Positions 1-10,956 of a stretch of 64,000 nt of DNA are shown piece after piece. Position 1 is the first letter of the stretch; every line of letters starts with the position of its first letter. The translations under genes were made by a program, and so were the position numbers. The DNA lies in the NCBI GenBank assembly GCA_016081115.2, contig JABTTQ020000359.1, positions 1 to 64,000 on the forward strand, read 5' to 3'. This DNA comes from Rehmannia glutinosa (taxonomy: Eukaryota > Streptophyta > Magnoliopsida > Lamiales > Orobanchaceae). The notes below the pieces were generated by a model. The model was not told the origin of the DNA and did not search any database. It saw only the letters and a list, made by a program, of their open reading frames with translations.

Positions 1-145
1 TTGCCTCTGTGGAGGATCGAGACACAACATTTTGTTTCTTACTCTTCCAAGAAATAAGTGAGTCTCAAGAAAAACAAAAAACCGGTGGTGGATTTTTCGA
101 TCAAGAGGATCACTAGCCCAATCCGTCGAGAATATGCCCTCAACT

Positions 146-1330
146 CTAATGAAGATGTAGATGGAAACAAAAGACTCTCGAAAAGAGTGCCACAGAGGTA
201 TCGCAAGATACGAGTAATCGTAGCCCAATGAATCGTAGTAGGACTAGTGACAAATGACTCACAATATGAATAAAGATATGCAATATGCGGGGCGTAATGG
301 TTAGATAAACCAAACTTCCAACAATAGTGCGATATAAGGTAGGATCAGACAATGGTGTGCCATCAGAAGGAGAATATCGAACATTAAGTTCAAGAGGCGT
401 ATCAATTGTCCGAGTATCAGTAAGACGAGCTCGAGCAAGTATGTCAGCAATGTACTTGTTGTATTGTGAAAGAAGATAACCTCGAGGAGAGCGGGCTACC
501 TCAATACCCAAGAAATATCGCAAAGGTCCCAAATCTTTCATTTCAAAGCGAGAAGCTAACTCAGATTTCAACAATGCAATCCCATCAACATCATCACCGG
601 TGATGATCATATCATCAACATATAAGGAAAGAAGAATAATACCATCACATATACGCTTGAAGAAAAAAGGGCGAATCATGGTTATGGAACTAAAACCAAG
701 TGAAGTAAGCACGACGGTGAGAATTTTTCAAACCAAGCCCGTGGAGCCTGTTTGAGACCATACAATGCTTTCTTAAGCTTGCAAACTTCGCCCCGATTAT
801 GAGGAACTCAGGTGGTGGGATCATGTAAACTTCTTCTTGAAGATCACCATTCAAGAAGGCATTTTTGACATCCAATTGAGATATGTGCCATTTTTTTCGG
901 ACGGAAAAAAAGAACAAAGAGTACGACGGTAGTCATCTTTGCACTGAGGGCAAATGTTTCCTCATAATCCATACCATCTTGTTGTGAATAACCTTTAGCA
1001 ACCAATCGTGCTTTATATCGCTCAATGAACCATCGACTTGGTTTTAATTTTATAAACCCAACGCGAACCAATTGCCGTTTACTTAGGTGGTAAAGATACC
1101 AAATCCCAAGTGTTTGTTTTATGCAAAGCGTAAAGTTCCTCGATCATAAAGCATCTCGCCATAAAGGATCGAATCGCCTCTTTATAGGAGTGTGGTTCGA
1201 AATTTTGTGAATAGAGGACAAAAATGAAGCAAAGGCGGGAGAATAAAAGAATAAACAAAGTCGGTAATCGAGTGGACTTACGTGTACGTTGGGGATATCG
1301 AGGAGGCAAAGGATCCACAATTTGTAAAGC
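146..1330 (-). pseudogene. copia reverse transcriptase remnant
   Basis: RT landmarks occur in order on the minus strand: YALHKTNTWDLVSLPP near 1250, RYKARLVAKGYSQQDGMDY near 1000-950, QLDVKNAFLNGDLQEEVYM near 880-820, and the catalytic box SLYVDDMIITGDD followed by MKDLGPLRYFLGIEVARS near 620-500. The pieces sit in different frames, so at least three frameshifts separate them. The YVDD residues themselves are intact. Upstream of the box several segments are duplicated or scrambled. Confidence 0.9.
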
Positions 1331-2760
1331 GATTGGGGTGCCGTAGGCGCAGACGGAGCAATAGTATCCGACGAGTCTCTATCTGTATTATCCGAGAATG
1401 GATCAATATGAACAAGATCAGTTTTGGAGATGCTATGGGGACTTGAGGGAATAGAGAAGAATGGAATATGCTCAAGAAAAAATACATGACGAGACACATA
1501 TAATTTTTGAGCAACAGGATCAAAGCAACGGTATCCCTTCTGACCGTCTCCATATCCTAAGAAAACACAAATAGCTGATCGAGAAGATAATTTGCTACGT
1601 TCAACATGAGGACGAAGGACAAAACATGCACAACCAAAGACTCGTAAAGACGAATAACTAGGGGTGGAACCATAAAGTCTACGAAATGGTGATAAATCGA
1701 TGTAATGGATGATGGAATCCTATTTATACAATGGACGATAAGCACGGCTTCCCCTTAATTCACTTGAACCGAACTAGATAGTAAAAGTGAGCGGCAGTTT
1801 CAATGATATGCCTATGTTTTCTTCAAAGAATACCATTTTGTTGGGAGTATCATCGTGCAAGAAGTTTGATGTAAAGTCCCATCCAAAGCGAGCAATTCAC
1901 GAAAATTATTAGATGTGTACTCCCCCACCCAAGTCACATCTAAAGCATTTTATGATATAGAGAATTGAGTTTTTACAAAGGCTCGAAATGAAGTATATAT
2001 GCTCGTAAAATCGAACGATGCTTCATAAAATAAACCCAACAATAACGAGAATAATCATCAATAAAGGAGACATAATATCGAGAACCCATAATTGTTTTTG
2101 TGGAAATGGGAGGCGAGTCCCCACACATCAGAATGAACTAAATCAAATGGCGCATAGAAGAAGAAACACTCCGATTAAAAGGTAAAGCGGAAAATTTTGC
2201 GATTTACAACCACTACAATCGAAATATCATGAGATGACAATTTTCCTAATCTTTTTGTAGAAGCCAAAAATCTTAAACGTGAAGACGAAACATGACCCAA
2301 ACGAGAATGCCACAAATAAAAGCTAGGACGATGAAGGACTCAAACGAAAAGAAGACAAATCAACGGTAGAAGGCGCGATAGAGGGTACTCGAGCTCATCC
2401 AAAATGTATAACTCTCCGTGCCTACGGCCCTGTCCCAATCGACCTTAGGGAATGTGGATCCCGCACACAACAAGAAGTAGAAGAGAATGATACTAAGTAA
2501 CCTGAATCACACATTGGCTAATGAAAATAAGATTTAATGTAAGTTTGGGAATATGGTAAACATGTGGAAGAGAGGATGAGGTGTGGCTCGAGATCATTCG
2601 CTAAGGGTAACAAAGTACCATCACAGTAACAACAAAAGTCAGCATGTGTGGGTGAAATGGAATTAAAACATGATATATCGGGGACATATGATGAAAAGCT
2701 CCGAGAATCTAATACCCAAATAGAGGAAGATATACCGGCGAGCTCGGAGTTGACAAACCT
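1150..2760 (-). pseudogene. copia protease and integrase remnant
   Basis: The protease is marked by WVLDSRSF near 2710, the WVLDSG(A/C)S motif with glycine replaced by arginine, followed by a degraded HMTPD-like stretch. The integrase part is recognised by its C-terminal landmarks: VFGCACFVLRPHVERSK and VFLGYG near 1660-1560, then SRHVFFLEHIPFF near 1495. The catalytic DDE core (about 2400-1800) is heavily frameshifted. No intact reading frame exists. Confidence 0.7.
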
Positions 2761-3960
2761 GAGGCGACAAAGCATGAGATGAGGCAAGAAATTTCTAAAA
2801 TTGTTCGGCAATTGTATCCATAGAAGGTTTTTCGAGGTAAGAGTTACGGACGTCACGAGAATCGATGAGGGTACAGGTGCAAAGAACACGAGTCGGTGGG
2901 GGCGGCCTAAAAACACGTTGATTTGGATGGACAAAGCGATGTTGGGGAGGTCGTGGATTTTTTTTTGAAAACGTTGTTGGCCACCTTTATTCAACTCGGG
3001 ACATTGAGCCTTCCAATGTCCTGGTTGTTTCTGAGAACTACACTCATTATCAACAACTTTTGGGTGCGATCAAAGGAAGAAGATGGACGATGGGGCACAA
3101 CAAGAACGGATGAAGTAGAACAGGAAGAACTCCTTTCCTCGCTCGAGACTTTAGGCGTAATCCTCTCGCTAACAATTCACTTACAACGAGAATCAACAGA
3201 TGGTAGAGGAATACGGTGCAATATATTCCCACGAAGAGACTCAAAATCATCCGAAGAGCCATCAAAAATCGAACTAATCGTTGCTCCTCTCTACGAGCAA
3301 TATAGAAGGCAAAGCGCGAAGTTCAATAGATTGATGAGGGCTAATTGATCCCAAAGATCGGGCCATAGAGAATAAAATTCCGGATCATATTTTTCTTGAA
3401 GAGATCGAATGTCTATTTCCAATCGGTAATCTTGCTTGTTTAGCAAAATTCGATTGAGTATACAAGTTAGTTCCAAATGATCCCAAACTTCTTTAGCAAG
3501 ATTATCATATTTAGCCAATTGCATACCAATAGAGTTCTCCACAATTGTTAACCCAAGTAATAATTTTCGAATTGTTCACTTCCCAAACCTCTAATTCCGC
3601 AAAGATATTTAGTATTATCTTTCTCAACAGGATGTTTTTGTGTTCGAAATATAACTCCACAATTTTTTTCCTCTCAAAAATTTCTCATGACATAACTCCA
3701 ATATGAATAATTCTTTCCATTCAAACGTACACTAATCGATCAGAATCTAATCATCTCTTTTTGGCGGCCCATAATTAAGGAAATAAACACAAACACCAAC
3801 CAACAACAAGATAGATCGATACAAATATCCAACAAGTCAAGCAAATCTACCAACAAAACCTCCGCAAATATCGATTCTTGAAACTAAAAGATGAGGGCAA
3901 ACCCAACAAGTGCTAACGGATCGAAAATCGAATGAAAACAACACAAAGCCGCAACATACT
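2760..3960 (-). pseudogene. copia gag remnant
   Basis: A gag core is seen around 3542-3330 on the minus strand, with residues such as LAKEVWDHLE and LWPDLWDQLAL typical of the plant copia gag (UBN2-type) domain. A CCHC zinc knuckle follows near 3030-2990 as QPGHWKAQCPELNKGG. Its second cysteine position is altered. The frame shifts several times and the true start codon could not be fixed. Codon use and content match the downstream pol, so this is one element. Confidence 0.8.
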
Positions 3961-4030
3961 CACGTGTGTGATTTGGTACACCCACCGACCGAGTTGGATC
4001 CGCATGAAGTCGAGATTGCTATTGAACCAA

Positions 4031-4043
4031 GCTCTTGATACCA
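4031..4043 (-). other. Primer-binding site (initiator tRNA-Met type)
   Basis: The minus strand reads TGGTATCAAGAGC directly next to the LTR. This is the usual plant copia site TGGTATCAGAGC with one extra A. Confidence 0.85.
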
Positions 4044-4282
4044 TATTAGATTAATTTGTGTACATAATTATAGTAGAATTTTAGGAAGAGAATTTCATAG
4101 ATGAACTTGCAAGAATGACAAGTCTTTAATGATACAATGAAGACAATACAATTGAAATGGGAGACTACTATATATATAGATAAAACCCTAGCTAACAACT
4201 AAGAATGGAAAATACAAAACTACCCCTATAACATAAATAACAATATAACTCTAACATCATAAATAACAATATAACTCTAACA
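4044..4282 (-). repeat. 5' LTR of the left copia element
   Basis: On the minus strand the segment begins TGTTAGAGTTATATTG and ends next to the primer-binding site with TCTAATA, probably a mutated form of the expected CTAACA. It is short (about 213 or 239 bp). The uncertainty comes from a 26-bp direct duplication at its outer edge, where CTAACA occurs at 4251-4256 and again at 4277-4282. A TATATATATA run near 4170-4180 could be its promoter. Confidence 0.75.
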
Positions 4283-4967
4283 TATTTGATATACTGTTAT
4301 TGCTAAGGGAGAATTGTTTTCATGTTTTTGTTGACAATTGGACTTTTTAACCCTTCTTTCAATTTCTACCATCCATTTCTTCAATTATACTATACTAGAA
4401 AAGTTGAAAATTAAGCATAATTAATTTTTATCAAGTCCCTTTCAATAATTGCATGCCATATAATGAACGGCAAAAGCTCATTTTCATGCAACAGAAATAT
4501 ATACCCCCTAGGTTTTGGTTGAGAGAAAAGACACACAAACAATTAGGCAACCATATTTTTCAAGTTCACATTCTCATCCCAAAAGATTCTTTCATTAATT
4601 AATCTATACTGTTTTGTAGCAATTTGGACACTTTATTTCCTATAATATTTCATCTTTTATTTCAATAATATTAGTATACGCCACGTGTGCATATTATATT
4701 AAACACTTATATAGCGTATGAACTATGATCAGGGACGGACACGGGGAGGGGCTAGTGGTGGCAATTTCCTCATCTTACGATTGAACCCCTATAATATATT
4801 ATTTAATAAATTAATATAGTATATATAAATATAAATCAAAATATCTTGCCCCCCCCAATTCCATGTAATTTAGTTATAAAAACTTGTATGTTTTGTTTTT
4901 ATTTATATTAGATTTGATTTTCTTAGCTTCTTAGGTCCAATGTTTGAGGGGCCTAGAGCAAAAAACA

Positions 4968-4999
<32 letters not shown>

Positions 5000-6375
5000 A
5001 ATATATATCTTGCCCCCTATTTTTCAAAAAAAAATTAAGGTATTTTTTTTTTAAATATATAGTTAATATTTATGCGCATTTTTTAGTTTTTTTTTATCCT
5101 TTGATTTAAAATGATTTACTAAAGTAATAATTAATGGCTATGCCATTGGTCAAAGTGATTTTTGCCAATTCACTCAAGAATTTTGTGGGTCTTTCCACAT
5201 TGAAGCTTCGTAGTCAAGCACTAAAGCTGGGAGCTTTTAGGATATCGGAGGGATTAGTTGACGCATTTTTTGTATGCGTATTTCTTTTCTACAACTTGGT
5301 ATTACAATAATCACTTATTAAGTGGATTGGCATTTTTAAACAACGGGGATAATTTTTTTTTTTTTTTTTTTTTTAAACTACGCCTTATCGACAAATGACA
5401 TTTCCATTTCTCATTTTTTTGCCAAAAACTGGGAATAATTAACTTTATGTGTAGCAAGAAAAGAATTATGCTTTAACTTCAGCTAGAGACAATAAGTGTC
5501 TAAGTTATGGGTCCACATTCACGGATATAAGAGAATTGATGTTTGTATCCTCCAAAATATGACAATTTTTAAAAGTATTATCTATTTGCAATGGATTTTC
5601 ATGTCGCGTATCTTCATATATTAATTACATGTATCCAAAAATTCAAAATATTTTCTACTCGTAAATTGATTATATATCTATCAACGTTTAACTATTGAGC
5701 TAATTAATCTAGTTTTTCTACTTAAGGTGTGTTTGCAAACACTAACAAACGGGATTCTCAGCTTCTATAAAAAAAACATGAGTATTTTTCACCTAAAAAT
5801 TAAGAATCACTTTTATTTAGTGTTTGTACCCCTTAATTTAAATGGTATTACTCATTAGTTGCAACTTGGCAGCATCTTATGACATTCAAACAATAATCAA
5901 CCTTATATACTTAAAAAAAAAAGTTGGAATCGCGTCACACGCCATCACCTCCGCATTTTTGCATACGCATCAACACCTTGCTTTCTTCTAAATCCATGTG
6001 TCACCTTTATGATTAGCCACATGGCAAACTATATCACCACCTTGATTCTTCCAATTATAAATTGATTTACTACCAATTTATCATCAACGTATTAATTAAA
6101 TTTCTATATTTTCGTATATAACTATTGACTCAATTGATTTCCTTATAACATATTAATTAATTTTCCGTATATAAACTCAATTGATTTTATCAAAATTTAA
6201 TCTAATCAAATATCGATGTGTTAATTAATTTTGTATTGTCGTATATAACAATTGACTCAATTTATTTTCCGTATAATGTATTAATTAATTTTTCGCATAT
6301 AATGTTGGCTCAATTAATTTTCCGATATTTGGATAAATTGATTTACTATCAATTTGGATAAATAATTTTTGGCTT
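4283..6375. other. AT-rich intergenic DNA without a gene
   Basis: No coding region is supported. It contains a (TA)n run at about 4967-4993, a T-run at about 5350-5373, and a stretch near 4730-5030 with GGGGCTAG and CCCCCCC motifs that looks like a worn transposon fragment without clear ends. Confidence 0.6.
4967..4993. repeat. (TA)n microsatellite
   Basis: About 13 TA units in a row. Confidence 0.9.
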
Positions 6376-6930
6376 CTAATCATAAGTTGATTTTCTTTCC
6401 TAAAAGACCATAAAAGACAACGGACAAATTGAATTAATTTTGACCGCATGCAAATTAATCGTCAAAATTAATTTTTAATCCAATCATATATATAATATAT
6501 GTATGTATATCCGACAAGTTTAATCCAATCAATATTTAGTCGAATCAAATATTTAATCCAATGAATATTTAATCGCCAAATCATATATTATATATATGGT
6601 TTTTAAAAAAGATATTTAATATATTTATATAATATGGATGTATATCCAACAAGTTTTTTTCTAATTACTATAAGTTGATATTCTTTCCTAAAAGACCATA
6701 TATAAAAGACAACCAAAAAATTAAATTAAATTTGACCACATGCAAATTAAGTGGCAAAATTAATATTTAATCCAATCAACTATATGTATGTATATCAAAG
6801 CAAATTTAATCCAACAAATATTTAATCTAATAAAATATTTAATCCAATCAATATTTAATCGACAAATCGTATATTTTATATACGAGTTTTGAAAAAAAGA
6901 TATTTAATATATTTATATAATATGTATGTA
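6376..6930 (+). repeat. Tandem duplication of a ~280-bp unit
   Basis: Unit 1 (about 6376-6647) and unit 2 (about 6661-6930) share the order ATAAGTTGAT, CTAAAAGACCATA, GACCRCATGCAAATTAA, three to four TTTAATCCAATCAA-like blocks, and GATATTTAATATATTTATAT. They differ by substitutions and small indels, so the duplication is old. The unit contains its own shorter repeats and no gene. It lies just inside the Helitron-like 3' end at 7051 and may be Helitron interior. Confidence 0.8.
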
Positions 6931-7020
6931 GCTTTCAAATTTATTTATTTATAATCGATATTTTCGGTCTCTTCTAACTATCACAAACAAATTTGAGAAA
7001 CTAATATTTTATCTTTTGGA

Positions 7021-7051
7021 CAAATCGTGTAACACACGGGTGTTTTTCTAG
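7021..7051 (+). mobile_element. Helitron 3' terminus
   Basis: The sequence CGTGT-AAC-ACACG (7026-7038) can form a short stem-loop. Nine bases later the element ends in CTAG, followed by T. Helitron 3' ends have a hairpin near the end, a terminal CTRR and a following host T. The 5' end (TC after a host A) was not located among the AT-rich repeats to the left. Confidence 0.6.
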
Positions 7052-7119
7052 TATGAGTAATATATATAAGAACATATTCTTTTATTAATTTGAAATAAAA
7101 TGATCACCAATACACCAAT

Positions 7120-7886
7120 TGTTAGGTATCTATTCGGATAATACGAATGCACAAATACTGAGACTCAATAAAGATTCCTATTATACAGAATAATACTCTA
7201 GGACTTAAATTAAAATTACAAGTACAAAAATGAAATAAAACGAGTATATGGGATAAAACCCTAAAACCGAAATATTGATAATTTGGCCAGGATGTTTGCA
7301 AATTCCCAAACCACAACGTGTCACCAAAGAATCACGAGAGAACCACAGAGCCTTGCCACAAAGAAGTTGGCCAAGATTCTCACTCAAGCCCCAACACACA
7401 CAGATCGGAAACCCTAGAAATACCCCCAAATCCACAAAGAAACCCAGATTCTAAAAGTTAGAAAACACCAGGAGTTTGTCCACAAAGGTCGTGAACAAGT
7501 GAAGACAACACTCGGATCTTACACTATATCACAAAAAACACTGAGAAATATCACGAGGAGTTGAGATTTCTAGAGAGAGAATGATCACGAGAGAGAATCG
7601 AAGAATCGAGAGGTAAGAGAGAGAAAGTGAGATCTCAAGAAGAATGAGACTAGGGTTTCAGACGGGCAAATATAGACTTACCAAAACGGATAGGATCGAT
7701 CACATAGAATGGATGAACAGGATCAAACAAGAGGATCCGCGGACAAAGAAAGTCGGATCCCTTAATCAGGATAAAGACCCGATCACACATGGATCGAGTT
7801 CGAGTTGGGCTTAGTTGCATGTTGGGCTGCATCTGTTGGGCTCAATTATTGTAATGGGCGAGTGAATATAAGGCAATAATACAACA
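7120..7886 (-). mobile_element. Solo LTR (767 bp) with 5-bp target duplication CCAAT
   Basis: The segment starts TGTTAGGTATC and ends ATACAACA, so it has the TG...CA ends of an LTR. Direct copies of CCAAT lie immediately outside (7115-7119 and 7887-7891). There is no internal region, primer-binding site or second LTR, which fits LTR-LTR recombination leaving a solo LTR. Orientation is inferred as minus because that strand has a TATATTT box near 7675 followed by a pyrimidine-rich R/U5-like stretch. The family was not identified. Confidence 0.85.
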
Positions 7887-8139
7887 CCAATATCAACTAA
7901 AACAAATTAGCAATCAACAATCTTATTTCCAAGTAACAACTATTATACAATAATAAAATACGGATTGAGATATTATGTTCCACTTTTCATAGTTCATATA
8001 TTGAATGAATGCCACGAATATAATTGTGACATTATCTTGTACATGTGTCATTCATCGTCTGATACAATGGAACATGGAGTGGAACATATAAGTGTAAATG
8101 AGAAAATCTCATCACACAAAATACTATTAAAATAGAAAA

Positions 8140-8865
8140 GAGGAAAAACACTAAACCTCCCAAACTATGCGATTTTTTTGCACTTTACCATCTAAACTAA
8201 TATTTTTTACAATTTACTATATAAATTATACAAGTTTTGCACTTTGCTCAATAGCGGTCATCACGGCGGAATATTCTCCGAATATTCCCGCACGTTCCCT
8301 CCACGTGAGGGCAAAACCGTCTTTACCTAAAACTCAAAAGTAAGTAGCTACACTTTATCATCCGAACTTTGTTAAGAATTTCACTTTACCACACGAATAC
8401 TTTGCGCAATTTTTACTTTGCCATATCAATTTAAGAAAATTAAAAAAAAATGTGTAGATACATTTATTTATCTTTTTCTTTAATTTTTATTCGTAAAAAA
8501 ATTTAATTAATATTTACCTTAGTAAATTAATATACTATCAAAGTTATTATTTTAGGGTTTAGGTTTATGATTAAGGTGGATACAAATATCATTTGTATTG
8601 ATTTGTTTTTGGTGGTCTAGACATCTTAATTAGAATTGTTCTAAGGTTTAGAAATTTTTATATTGATTTCACCCCAATTTTATAATGTGGTGTTGCTTTA
8701 GATTTGTACTTTTAATTCTTAGTTCAATTCTTAATTGCATGTTCAAAACTTGACAATAGGTCAAAGTGCAAAACTTGTATAGTTTGTATGGTAAAGTATA
8801 AAAAAATTAGTTCATATTGTAAAGTACAAAAAATCGCATAGTTCGGGGTTTAATGTTTTTTCCTC
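8140..8865. mobile_element. Mutator-like MITE with long terminal inverted repeats
   Basis: The left ~110 bp (GAGGAAAAACACTAAACC...) is repeated in reverse complement at the right end (...GTTTAATGTTTTTTCCTC), with blocks such as AACTATGCGATTTTTT and TACAAGTTTTGCACTTT on both arms. A perfect 9-bp duplication AATAGAAAA flanks it (8131-8139 and 8866-8874). Nine bp is the Mutator-superfamily target duplication. No transposase is encoded. The interior includes GC-richer sequence around 8260-8310. Confidence 0.85.
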
Positions 8866-9156
8866 AATAGAAAAATTCACATAGTTGGATTGAATGACAG
8901 TCGATGCTTTGATGTGACTAGCAGGGTTGGTGAAATGGAAATCGAGTGAGGAATAGTCGAATTTTTAGGTTCAGTAGTTCCCCTATTGCAGACTTTGACT
9001 AGATGACTATATTATATGACTGGAAACTTCCAATGTGATATAAAAGTTTAAGTTATTAGATAGTCGAGCCATTTAATATTTAATTACTCTACCAATTAAT
9101 TGGAGTTACAATACCAAAACTTTACAATCTCGAGTCTTCAGTTTTATCATTAGAAG

Positions 9157-9386
9157 TAGGGGTGTCAATTTGGGTTATTGGGTCGGGTTTGTATTTGGTT
9201 TCATGTTGATTTTGGGTTATGCTCAAAATACATCAAAAATTAAGTAAAAGATAAAACAACTATATACGTTTTAGACAGTTACTTTGTGTTGGACTCGTGT
9301 TAATCGAGTTCGTATTCCGGTTGGGTTCGTGTTTCTCTCAGTAACTTAAGGTCAGGTTCGTGTCGGGTCAGAAATTGACATCCGTA
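9157..9386. mobile_element. Small MITE, hAT-like
   Basis: The left end TAGGGGTGTCAATTTGGG and the right end ...AAATTGACATCCGTA are imperfect inverted repeats. The 8 bp outside are ATTAGAAG on the left and ACTAGAAC on the right, an imperfect 8-bp duplication as expected for hAT. The interior carries repeated GGGTCGGGTT-like motifs common in such plant elements. No protein is coded. Confidence 0.6.
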
Positions 9387-10075
9387 ACTAGAACTAGGTT
9401 TCATTTGCCAAATATTAGAGCATGCACATTCACAAATATTATTTTTTTATCTTAATGAATTATTTAATAGATTGCAGAAAATTAATTAATGTAAACCAAG
9501 TGTTAGCAAATCTATCATCAGTTCAATGGGGAAGTGAAATGCATCTAATGATATTATGCGTGAATACCCAAAAACTAAAGCCTCAGAATTATACTGCCAA
9601 AACCCCCATTAACCCCATTAACCAACAATTATTGTTGCTATCATTGTTATTGTTATGCTATCATTATTTTCATTTCAGAGGGCAAAAGGATGACCTAAGA
9701 TTTTCAACTCCCACAATTTGATTATCACAAATAAGGTCCTAATCAAAAACCAAATTAAACGATATAATTATTGAATGTAAGAATAAACCCACAAATTTCA
9801 GACTTTGGCTTGCAAAAGCTTATCTGATCATGATTCATGCTGAAAATGACATTAATTATCATGTCTTGTGATATGATCAATTTGAATCCAGGATCGTGAC
9901 TTTTTTCCTAAATGTTTTTTTTTTTAAAAAAAACACAAGTCTAACATAATTGCATCACATTAAAATAATTAAATACAAACAAAAATCAGTTCAAGCGTAG
10001 TCTATACGATGATGTTACTTATTTCCAGATAGTGCAATATGTCTAAATTATCTAATTCCTAGATAGTGACTTATT
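9387..10075. other. AT-rich intergenic DNA without a gene
   Basis: A 99-codon open frame at 9422-9721 has low-complexity composition and no recognisable domain. I treat it as chance. Nothing else is seen. Confidence 0.5.
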
Positions 10076-10094
10076 AAAATTTAATATTTCATCA

Positions 10095-10238
10095 CCCGCA
10101 TGAGGGTGTAGGGTTGGTGGAATAGGCGCGGGGCCACGAAAGGTATGTCCCTCTACCAACATTATCTAGTGTGGTTTACCCTGGTTGGCCTAGAGGTTTA
10201 TAGTGACTTATTATCAAAAAAAAAAAAAAAAAAAAAAA
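10095..10238 (+). mobile_element. SINE, 5'-truncated, with poly(A) tail
   Basis: A ~120-bp body ending TTTATAGTGACTTATTATC is followed by about 24 A residues. The insertion is flanked by the same 19-bp sequence (10076-10094 and 10239-10257, beginning AAAATTTAATATTTC). A poly(A) tail and a long target duplication mark target-primed retrotransposition. The box-B-like motif is weak and box A is not seen, so the 5' end is probably truncated. Confidence 0.8.
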
Positions 10239-10489
10239 AAAATTTAATATTTCATCAGTAGAATAATTACAAGGTTAGCGTTAAACAGCCGGTAATTATA
10301 ATTCTAAATGTGGGTCCATTAAAATCTAATTATATCCATAAAAAAAAATCTAATTAAAAATTTTCAACCCTCGGCAGTACGCAATTTCTGAATGACTTTA
10401 AGAGTAGACCCGTTACCTGCCCCTCGTTGAAGTTGAAGAATACCGAATAACCCTTTAATTTGCGGTGGAATCAGATATAATATTGTTAG

Positions 10490-10800
10490 GGGCGAAAATC
10501 GAACCAAATTACTCGATATTCGACTACAAATCGATCGTAAAAAACTTGTTTAAGCTCGGTTCGTTAACATAACGAACCAAACTTGAACACAATTTTTTAT
10601 TTGGTAAAATATAATGTTTGACTCAAGCACGACTCGATTGGTAAAAAAAAAGATATGTGTAAATATCAAATTACTCGAGCTCGATTTGTGTTCGACTCGA
10701 CTAAATCTCGTTCAGACTCGACTCGATTAATAACCAAACCAAACTCAAATACAATTTTAAACTCGATAAAAATTCTAACAAGTTTGAACGAGTGCACCAT
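10490..10800. repeat. Dispersed repeat fragment with ACTCGA motifs
   Basis: The stretch is rich in ACTCGA/TCGAGT and CGAACCAAA words, seen again near 20840-20940 inside intron 1 of the RNA-binding protein gene. It looks like a fragment of a dispersed plant repeat just upstream of the F-box gene promoter. No ends were found. Confidence 0.4.
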
Positions 10801-10861
10801 TAAATATTGTAAGGGTGGTTTTATCAAATTACCAATTATGCCCTCATCAATTTTGAGCTAC

Positions 10862-10868
10862 TATATAA
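10862..10868 (+). promoter_or_regulatory. TATA box of the F-box gene
   Basis: TATATAA lies 95 bp upstream of the ATG at 10957. This leaves room for a start of transcription near 10890-10900 and a 5' leader of about 60 nt that is rich in CA/AAC, as plant leaders often are. Confidence 0.7.
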
Positions 10869-10956
10869 GCAGCTCAGTACAAAACATTCAAACATTCACA
10901 TTTCACACGGTGCTCCATTTTCCACTTAAAACAACTACAAACAGCGCGCCACAAAT

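Larger units (their letters stand above)
1..4282 (-). mobile_element. Ty1/copia LTR retrotransposon, decayed, cut by the window edge
   Basis: Read on the minus strand, the order is LTR (4282-4044), tRNA-Met-type primer-binding site, gag, protease, integrase, reverse transcriptase. That is the copia order, with integrase before RT. RNase H and the 3' LTR should lie left of base 1. Gag, the protease DS motif and the RT box YVDD are all recognisable, but the frame breaks many times and there are stops in every domain, so the copy is dead. Target-site duplication cannot be tested because one end is missing. The family within copia was not determined. Confidence 0.93.

Noticed and set aside
4730..5030. 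Possible hAT or CACTA fragment with GGGGCTAG and CCCCCC motifs
   Set aside because: No matching terminal repeats or target duplication could be found.
9422..9721. 99-codon open frame on the plus strand
   Set aside because: No recognisable domain, low-complexity leucine run, no supporting signals.
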